The notes below the pieces were generated by a model, which worked only from the letters and a program-made list of their open reading frames with translations, was not told the DNA's origin and did not search any database. DNA of 58,079 bases from Bacteroidia bacterium (GTDB lineage Bacteria > Bacteroidota > Bacteroidia > Bacteroidales > GWF2-35-48), in NCBI GenBank assembly GCA_016212695.1, contig JACREX010000117.1:1-58079 (forward strand), read 5' to 3'. Positions 52,601-58,079 of the stretch are shown one piece after another. The translations under genes and the position numbers were made by a program. Within the stretch, counting starts at the first letter, position 1. Every line of letters starts with the position of its first letter.

Positions 52601-53963
52601 ACTGGTAATACTGAACTGCAATATCAGGGTCACACATGTCGGGACAACCTCCGTTGTTAAAATAGATGTACCGTCTCATACCCCAACGTTCATTATCAAT
52701 GATACCATCGCCAAAATTCAAACCATTGATATTGCCATTCAGGAAATCGCCTGCATCAACATATTCTTTCTTACCTGTTGCAGGATTATACCTGTAACCT
52801 TTATCACAATGAAGGAGGCCTTCATTATCCCAGTTTGAAAGGTCGTCCACTCCATTGGCATCCTGATAAGGGCCTTCGAAGAAATCAACGCCGACAGCCG
52901 GGGGCGGAGGATTTGGCCCTCCATATGCTTCAGGTTGCCCGGTGCCGTCAATTGACAGGCCATTATAACAATAACCTAAACCCCTGTTAACATCGCAGCC
53001 TACATAGTCGTCGTAAGCATAACCCAGATCGGCATCAACCCATACCCCGAAATACGTTTCAATCAAAGTATAGGTTGACCGGTTGATAAGGGCATAGTTA
53101 TAAAATGTCATATTATTGAGTTCATCGTTGGTGGCAAAAGCAAATGCCTGCGCCCTGATCTCAAAACCAATGGCTTCTCCTTTGGTTTCGGTATGCAGAT
53201 TTCCCCTGTCATTATACACCCACCATAAAGACTGGTCGCCATATAAGCGGGGTTTTCTTAATTCACGCGTTGTTCCGCAGGGTAATGAATTATCTAAGTC
53301 AAAGAAGGGATAGTCGCCATCGTAGGGATTATAGCTTCCGTCATTATTATTATCGTAAAAAGGAGCGAGATACGCGTCGTATCCGCCGCTGGGGCCGTGA
53401 GCGGGCCAGTTTGAAATAATATTGGGTACCTGGTAACCAGGAAAATCTTTTACTCTTGTAGCAGCATCAGATCTGTACCAGGAACGGAACTGCGACACTT
53501 CATTTTTTGTAATTATAAAATGATGATCGTATGCTAAGCAAATATCCGGAGAAACTGAAGCCTGCGCTTCTCCGCCGGTGATCAGCGGGCCGGGCCAATA
53601 ATCCACGCCTTCCTGCCTATACCTCATACCGGCAAGTTTTAACTGGCCATTAACGTCTGTACCCCCGATCCAGATTGCAGTGGCAAAAAAGCAAGTTTTC
53701 CCGGAACCTTTCGGCACTTCGTACTTGGCTTTTCCCTGTAGATCCCACCACATATCTCCGCCTGTATGGATCAGCGCCCTGACATTATTCAGCTCCAAGT
53801 ATGTGGAACCGGAAGCAGGCGCACAACCGGCCGTTACCTCGTTATTGGATTTCGGTTTACCCTGGCCGTTATTTTCCGTTCCCCTTAATTTATCGGCATA
53901 TATCCGGTTACAGATAAATACTCCTAAAATACTTATGATTACTAATTTCTTTAAGGTATTCAT
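49662..53963 (-). CDS. Very large secreted protein with T9SS type-A sorting domain
   Basis: 1433 aa. Signal peptide ('LVIISILGVFICNRIYA'), then a long body rich in aromatic and Asp/Asn/Gly motifs ('CFFATAIWIGGTDVNGQLKL', 'YDAYLAPFYDNNNDGSYNPY', 'YDGDYPFFD'). The EF-hand-like D-x-N-x-D-G loops suggest calcium binding. The C-terminus is a type-A T9SS domain ('IGVVPNPYYGYNSYELNQTD' ... 'CTVTIFTVNGTLVRKFNKDN', 'SSGLYIIHIKADFGEKIVKW'). No known enzyme motif was found. Middle gene of the TonB receptor - cargo - PorV-like trio. Confidence 0.82.
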   Translation of the reverse strand: MNTLKKLVIISILGVFICNRIYADKLRGTENNGQGKPKSNNEVTAGCAPASGSTYLELNNVRALIHTGGDMWWDLQGKAKYEVPKGSGKTCFFATAIWIGGTDVNGQLKLAGMRYRQEGVDYWPGPLITGGEAQASVSPDICLAYDHHFIITKNEVSQFRSWYRSDAATRVKDFPGYQVPNIISNWPAHGPSGGYDAYLAPFYDNNNDGSYNPYDGDYPFFDLDNSLPCGTTRELRKPRLYGDQSLWWVYNDRGNLHTETKGEAIGFEIRAQAFAFATNDELNNMTFYNYALINRSTYTLIETYFGVWVDADLGYAYDDYVGCDVNRGLGYCYNGLSIDGTGQPEAYGGPNPPPPAVGVDFFEGPYQDANGVDDLSNWDNEGLLHCDKGYRYNPATGKKEYVDAGDFLNGNINGLNFGDGIIDNERWGMRRYIYFNNGGCPDMCDPDIAVQYYQYLRGYWKDGLRLTFGGTGRSATGTVTDFMFPGTTDDCDWGTAGNPPPAPTNPTLGWCEKGESNPVADRRLMQSAGPFTLEPGAVNDITVGAVWARATSGDEYESVKCVQMADDKAQKLFENCFKVLDGPDAPELHILEMNKQLIFHIWNKPGSNNYLEQYLQKDPFIVCPMISGVQLDCDKYYRFQGYQVFQLVDKDVSTAEFHDVSKARLVFQCDIKDAVSKLVNYTWSDDMQANVPVLEVSGSDEGVKHSFVLTEDVFAQGDKRLVNNKKYYYVAIAYAYNSYQEYDQNNPDTYFGQKMPYKAGRKGSDGAIKIYEVIPHINTPENGGTIINSEYGDGVEITQVEGHGNGANNLDLTDSTIAQILSGSPWKSLHPVYKSGKGPIDVQVIDPLNIVDDHYTLKMDTNGIEYCTTNSVTLAETKKNGLIKKAKWYVVNSKNDTINSDQWISLDDEKIIIEWGISIRIQQVGFMLTKQVNIPGYYEDPTTKSMVLGPVDNNGVIESSTVNSDESKTWLYWLPDEDGENLDASVVKSQNWIRSGSFTDTDYGDNNDYGYTVGDATIFWDPSQAYEKLINGGWAPYFLTSMYRDGPGYKTSFSPQYIDYKRPDGIVATGLNSVDIVITPDKSKWTRCPVIEMNDDKQLSIGNAEKFDLRRSPSVDRDGNTNTTEATANGTQPTGMGYFPGYAIDVETGQRLNMMYGEDSWLIGAHGNDMIWNPTSQAYSYLGESAIFGGKHYVYVIGNPVYNRPGSQYLRLPDLSTSNPNDSVYMANYDEGWFAYEYLKNSDGPNRRRYMATPWWVGIPILAPGVELKDGNTPLTEVKIRLRVAKPYRKGYKTWAVDTAIAENANFPMYRFKTTNLNAVTNDIPTAENALNLIGVVPNPYYGYNSYELNQTDNLVKIINLPKKCTVTIFTVNGTLVRKFNKDNESTIIEWDLKNNYGISISSGLYIIHIKADFGEKIVKWFGALRPIDLNAF

Positions 53964-54104
53964 TGTTTTTACAATTTGTGATTTTTTTGACTAGTGACTT
54001 ATGATTTTTACTTCTTCATTCGTTATTCTATTGTTCATTATTCCTTTTTAGGTCATAAGTGAAATCCATTGATAAAATAATTTTCACCGATTTTTTGCCC
54101 ATGA

Positions 54105-54166
54105 TCCCTAAAGGGAAATCGTTGAAAATCAGCCTCCCTTTAGGGCAGGGGCTAATGCTGATTTTC
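54105..54166. repeat. REP-like palindromes inside a long stem (GAAAATCAGC...GCTGATTTTC)
   Basis: TCCCTAAAGGGA lies at 54105-54116. Then a perfect 10-bp inverted repeat GAAAATCAGC (54124-54133) / GCTGATTTTC (54157-54166) encloses CTCCCTTTAGGGCAGGGGCT, a relative of the palindrome at 32720. It sits in the 263-bp gap between the TonB receptor gene and the cargo gene. It could terminate or attenuate transcription between them. Confidence 0.65.
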
Positions 54167-54226
54167 TAAATCAACTGTTTTAACCCATGCCCCCTTTTTA
54201 TCCTGTTTTAATATATTTGTAACTAA

Positions 54227-57200
54227 TTAAAAACCAAATTGAACGCCCAGCCATATTCTCCTCGGCTGAACATAACTTCCGGGATTATTTACCGACATGG
54301 AATAATAGTTCCTGTAAGCCTCAGGATCATTCCTGCTGTTAATAAACGACTGGTTCTGAGGCGCTGTTAAATAACCGTTATCATCCGGGTTTCCTGTGGT
54401 TGAGTACACTGCTATATAATTCTTTGCATTTAATATATTAGATATCTCCATGTAAACATTCAGCATGGTATTCCTTCTTTTTTCACCTTCGCCGAAAGTC
54501 AACAATAAATCTTTGTCAATCCTAATGCTCATAGATGTATTCCATGGCATGCGGGATCCATTAATAGAGCCGATCAGGGTATTACCGCCAATAAGCCTTT
54601 TGCTGTAAGGCGTTCCTGAACCGCTGCTGATAATCAGGTTGACCCCTGCATTTTCAAAAACTCTCCTTCCCCATTGCGGGCCATCGTAAGGAATACCGCT
54701 TGCTTTACCGTCGAAACGATAGTCAAGAGTAACATTGATGGCATGCCTCTGGTCGAAATCCGTAGGGATTGTTGTCCTCAGGTTTGGCTGGTTTGCTTTG
54801 ATAAGGCTGATGCTTGTTTCCAAATCGGAACCTGTGGCATTTGCAAATTGCAATGTATAGTTTGCCCTTAACTGAACATTATAGGTTCTCCTTAAATCAT
54901 ACTGCAATGTAACCCCTTTAACGGTTCCGAAATCTAAGTTACCATATGTCATATAATTTGTAGGATACGCGCCATAATAATTAATAACCTGCTGCATATC
55001 CCTCATTTCCCTGTAAAAAGCCGACAGTTTCAACGAAGAAGTATTACCGAGTTTCTGCTGGAACCCCAATTCATAATCAATGGTTTTTTCCGACATCTGG
55101 TCCGGGTTATTAATCGGGTTTTGTTTGATATTCGGGTTATCAATAAATAAATACTGAACAGGGTTTAGCCGGTTGTAATACGAAGGCCTCTTGGATAAAA
55201 TATCGTAGTGGGCAAAGAAGAGGGCTTCGTCAGAAATAGGGAATGAGAATGAGATACGCGGCATAAAAATAGCCTGGGGTTCATAATCTTTAAATGCTTT
55301 TGCATCTAATTTCGCATCTGCATTTACAAGATATGGAGCTATACCTGTTGCCGAAAAAAGCGCCGTGGGGTCGTTTATTTCAGTACCGTCTTTTGAATAC
55401 CATGTTTTTCCGTCACGGTAACCTACTATGCTTGTCGGATTATCAATGTTATCTACATATACCACATAATCACCGCCTATGTTTGCAGGATGCCCCGGCG
55501 TCAGTAATCCATCCGGATCAGTATCGCCGGCTTTGTAAGTTTCATAAAAACAATAGGGGTCTTTCAATACCATCTGGTTTGCATCATACCGGTCTATACG
55601 CATCCCTATATTAAAAATAAGGTCGTTGAATGCAAATTTATCCTGTATATACCCGGCTACGTATGTAGGCTGAAACGGAGCGATTTCTCTCTTATACCGC
55701 AGGTTGCCATTCTCATCTGTAAAGGTTGCAGTAAAGAAATCATTCAAACTGGGTTTACCCGATAATTTCCTGCCGTGATGGTCAAAGCCAAAATAGCTGA
55801 CAAGAGAAACCCCGTTATTTAACAATTCATCGGCGCTGAAATAATCAATTGAAAACTCCGAGGGGTCATACGAGTCCACATCCACATAATCATTCATGGT
55901 ATTACCGTCAACCGGAAGGCCTAAGTGTTTTCTGAAATTAATGTCAAACAAAGCCTGTTCGGATTTATTATACAACCTGTTATAATATATTGTATCCTGG
56001 AATACGCCGTTTGCATCATAAATAGGGTTAGGATCACTTAAATCTAACTGGATCATGTGATTATTCATAAGCTGCCGTGCCGTGGTCCAAAGGCCCACAG
56101 GATCATTAACGCTAAAAGCGGAACTCGACCTCTGTTCAAATTCAAAGCCCAGAGACAGTTCATGGTCTTTAACATCGGCAGAACCGCTTGCTGTGATGCG
56201 GAACTGGGAACTGGCGCTATGAGAGTACCCATTATAAGGAGTGCCCGGGCTGTTCCATATACTATATACTGCAGGAATGGCATCGCCGTTTAGCAGGCCG
56301 TTACCCATCTGAATATCGGTTAAATTCATATGATAGTACCATTCCGGGTACAAATTATAATATTGCTGGGTATATAAAGATCCTTCCCTGTTATATTCCG
56401 AAGGCTGAAATGTTACAGCGGTATCCATGAAACCATTGTGAATCCATCCGGTCAGGCCATTTGGTCCAAGAGAACCCGAAGTATCGGTTCCCCACTGGTA
56501 CGATCTTACCCTGTAGGTTTTAAACTTACCGATGTTTCCATATTTAAAAAAATTGTCTTTGTGATCAGGGTCCTGTGTATAGGAACTTACCCTTGAATAA
56601 TCGGCCTGTATGGAATAGAATGCATTTTTAATGAGAGAAGCAGATTTTTTTTCCTGCTCTTCGCTCTGGTTCGAAAATTTCTGGGTCAGTCTTGCATAAA
56701 TCCTCCAGTTATTCGACTTTACCTGCGGATTATTATACCAGTTGAAAAGCTGGAAACTATAATTGAAAGCATGATAATTAACATACTGGTATGTACCGCC
56801 TACGGTAATGTTGAAATTCTTTGAAGGCTGATAGTCTATTTTCCCTGCAACCTTCAGGTTATATTCATTTGCATTTAACGAAGTTTTTATTTTTTCAAAA
56901 TTTTCGCTTCTCAAAAATTCCGCATTCATAAGCGATCCCTGGAAAAAACCTCCGGTTGCGACGCCTGCTTTTCTCAGGGGGTGGTTCGATATGCTGTCTA
57001 ATATATCATCTTTCACTTTCCATCGGCCGAGAATAGAGGGGGCATTATCTTTTTCATATGTGAATTCTGTGGATAGTAAGAAACCCAGCAATGCTTTCTT
57101 GGAGGCAGAACCTTCTTCTTTTTTAACATATAAAGGCCCCATAAGGTTTAAGCCGACTATAGTGCTTCCAAAAGCATCTAAGAACTGTGTTGTCTGCAAT

Positions 57201-57907
57201 TCTGCGGCGCCGTTCATTTTATTCGACGGGCCCTTGGTGGTAACGCTGATAATACCGCCTGTGGCATCGCCATACTGGGCCGGAAGGCCTCCTGTGATAA
57301 CGGTTACCTGTTCGAGAGCCGATTTGGGAACAGCGCTGGAACCGATTACTTTAACGCCGTCAACATAGTAAACCGTACCTTCGGAACGGGCGCCCCTGAT
57401 ATTTACGTCTCCTTCGCCGCCGGTCTGGGAATATACGCCGCCCACCGTAGTGGCAATGGATGTTGCCGAACGTCCGGGCATCTTTTTAATATCTTCGGAT
57501 GTAACAGCGCCCCCGGTTTGCGTCTGGTCTTTATCTATCAACGGTATCTTGTAGTCTTTTACTTCAACTTCGCCCAACTGCTTTGTTGATGATTTTAACT
57601 TAAAATCCTGGAAGGTTATCACGCCTCCTTTGATAACGCAGCCGTTGATCTGCGATGCGGTGTATCCGACATAGGATGCTTTCACTGTATATTTCCCGGG
57701 TGTAACAGGCTTAATAGTATAATTACCATCAAAGTCTGTAGTACCTCCTGTAAGAACCTTACCATTTTCTTCGATAGTAACATTTGCAAACGGGATAGGC
57801 TCATTAGTGCCCTCGTCAATTACTTTTCCCTTTAAGGTTCCGGATTGAGCAAACAAACCATTTGCTATAAGAAACGCCGATAATACACAAATTAATTTCC
57901 TGAACAT
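54227..57907 (-). CDS. TonB-dependent receptor with carboxypeptidase-regulatory-like N-terminal domain
   Basis: 1226 aa outer-membrane protein. Signal peptide ('LICVLSAFLIANGLFAQ'), a CarboxypepD_reg-like domain ('GKVIDEGTNEPIPFANVTIE', 'GNYTIKPVTPGKYTVKASYV'), a plug domain ('GEGDVNIRGARSEGTVYYVD', 'VTVITGGLPAQYGDATGGII') and a long 22-strand barrel ending 'QPRRIWLGVQFGF' with the terminal Phe. The N-terminal extension is typical of Bacteroidota SusC-like and peptide/metal receptors; no SusD partner is present. It is first of a co-directional trio with a T9SS cargo and a PorV-like barrel, so it may be the import or signalling part of that unit. Confidence 0.92.
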   Translation of the reverse strand: MFRKLICVLSAFLIANGLFAQSGTLKGKVIDEGTNEPIPFANVTIEENGKVLTGGTTDFDGNYTIKPVTPGKYTVKASYVGYTASQINGCVIKGGVITFQDFKLKSSTKQLGEVEVKDYKIPLIDKDQTQTGGAVTSEDIKKMPGRSATSIATTVGGVYSQTGGEGDVNIRGARSEGTVYYVDGVKVIGSSAVPKSALEQVTVITGGLPAQYGDATGGIISVTTKGPSNKMNGAAELQTTQFLDAFGSTIVGLNLMGPLYVKKEEGSASKKALLGFLLSTEFTYEKDNAPSILGRWKVKDDILDSISNHPLRKAGVATGGFFQGSLMNAEFLRSENFEKIKTSLNANEYNLKVAGKIDYQPSKNFNITVGGTYQYVNYHAFNYSFQLFNWYNNPQVKSNNWRIYARLTQKFSNQSEEQEKKSASLIKNAFYSIQADYSRVSSYTQDPDHKDNFFKYGNIGKFKTYRVRSYQWGTDTSGSLGPNGLTGWIHNGFMDTAVTFQPSEYNREGSLYTQQYYNLYPEWYYHMNLTDIQMGNGLLNGDAIPAVYSIWNSPGTPYNGYSHSASSQFRITASGSADVKDHELSLGFEFEQRSSSAFSVNDPVGLWTTARQLMNNHMIQLDLSDPNPIYDANGVFQDTIYYNRLYNKSEQALFDINFRKHLGLPVDGNTMNDYVDVDSYDPSEFSIDYFSADELLNNGVSLVSYFGFDHHGRKLSGKPSLNDFFTATFTDENGNLRYKREIAPFQPTYVAGYIQDKFAFNDLIFNIGMRIDRYDANQMVLKDPYCFYETYKAGDTDPDGLLTPGHPANIGGDYVVYVDNIDNPTSIVGYRDGKTWYSKDGTEINDPTALFSATGIAPYLVNADAKLDAKAFKDYEPQAIFMPRISFSFPISDEALFFAHYDILSKRPSYYNRLNPVQYLFIDNPNIKQNPINNPDQMSEKTIDYELGFQQKLGNTSSLKLSAFYREMRDMQQVINYYGAYPTNYMTYGNLDFGTVKGVTLQYDLRRTYNVQLRANYTLQFANATGSDLETSISLIKANQPNLRTTIPTDFDQRHAINVTLDYRFDGKASGIPYDGPQWGRRVFENAGVNLIISSGSGTPYSKRLIGGNTLIGSINGSRMPWNTSMSIRIDKDLLLTFGEGEKRRNTMLNVYMEISNILNAKNYIAVYSTTGNPDDNGYLTAPQNQSFINSRNDPEAYRNYYSMSVNNPGSYVQPRRIWLGVQFGF

Positions 57908-58079
57908 ATGAATAATAATATAATTATTAATATATAAAAATCAATACTTCGTTAATTTTTAAGACGCAATTTTACCAAACCATAAGGCATCGCGATAAAC
58001 CCTCTTATATTTTTTGCAACTCATATCAATTTTCAAGTTTGTAAAAATTCTATCTGCCATGATTTTATTGAGATGTATA

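Overview
The window looks like chromosomal DNA of an uncultured member of the Bacteroidota. The evidence is type IX secretion (T9SS) C-terminal sorting domains on several secreted proteins, a TonB-dependent receptor with a carboxypeptidase-regulatory N-terminus, a PorV-like protein, a DUF4834 protein, TAnnTTTG promoter elements and AT-rich leaders without Shine-Dalgarno sequences.

Layout. 0.3-5.2 kb: a membrane-bound PAS/GAF/SpoIIE phosphatase, tatC and tatA, and a small secreted protein made of 16-residue repeats. 5.4-9.3 kb: a molybdenum hydroxylase whose Mo and FAD parts are fused, plus its [2Fe-2S] subunit. 9.4-14.2 kb: a small outer-membrane barrel, a two-TM protein, aroB, and two T9SS-sorted secreted proteins that converge on a shared terminator. 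14.3-16.7 kb: a receiver-less CheB and two CheR proteins. 16.7-22.4 kb: a 1883-residue secreted repeat protein. 22.6-24.8 kb: DUF4834, an FkbM-type methyltransferase and HemW. 24.9-32.3 kb: a seven-gene export and sensing cluster (TolC, adaptor, ATPase, two MacB-type permeases, response regulator, histidine kinase).

32.3-34.8 kb is a gene graveyard with tandem repeats, REP palindromes, two broken REP-associated transposases (RAYTs), and pieces of what I read as two decayed diversity-generating retroelements (DGRs). One piece keeps the reverse-transcriptase YMDD motif, another the RT C-terminus running into a collapsed template repeat (TR). Just upstream on the same strand (34.8-37.0 kb) is an intact secreted protein with five PEGA repeats and a formylglycine-generating-enzyme (C-type-lectin-like) fold. 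Its last ~40 codons match the surviving TR ends, and in the variable part every visible difference falls on a TR adenine, the DGR signature. This gene forms an apparent operon with an orphan 127-aa gene and an LPP20-like/NTF2-like secreted protein. I consider this the most interesting region.

39.3-48.4 kb is mostly housekeeping: tyrS, purC, an LptF/LptG permease, two glycosyltransferases flanking a TPR protein, ribBA and a tRNA-Met(CAT). 48.5-57.9 kb is a minus-strand trio: TonB-dependent receptor, very large T9SS-sorted protein and PorV-like barrel, probably a dedicated surface export and uptake unit. Function calls rest on motif recognition by eye; no database search was run.
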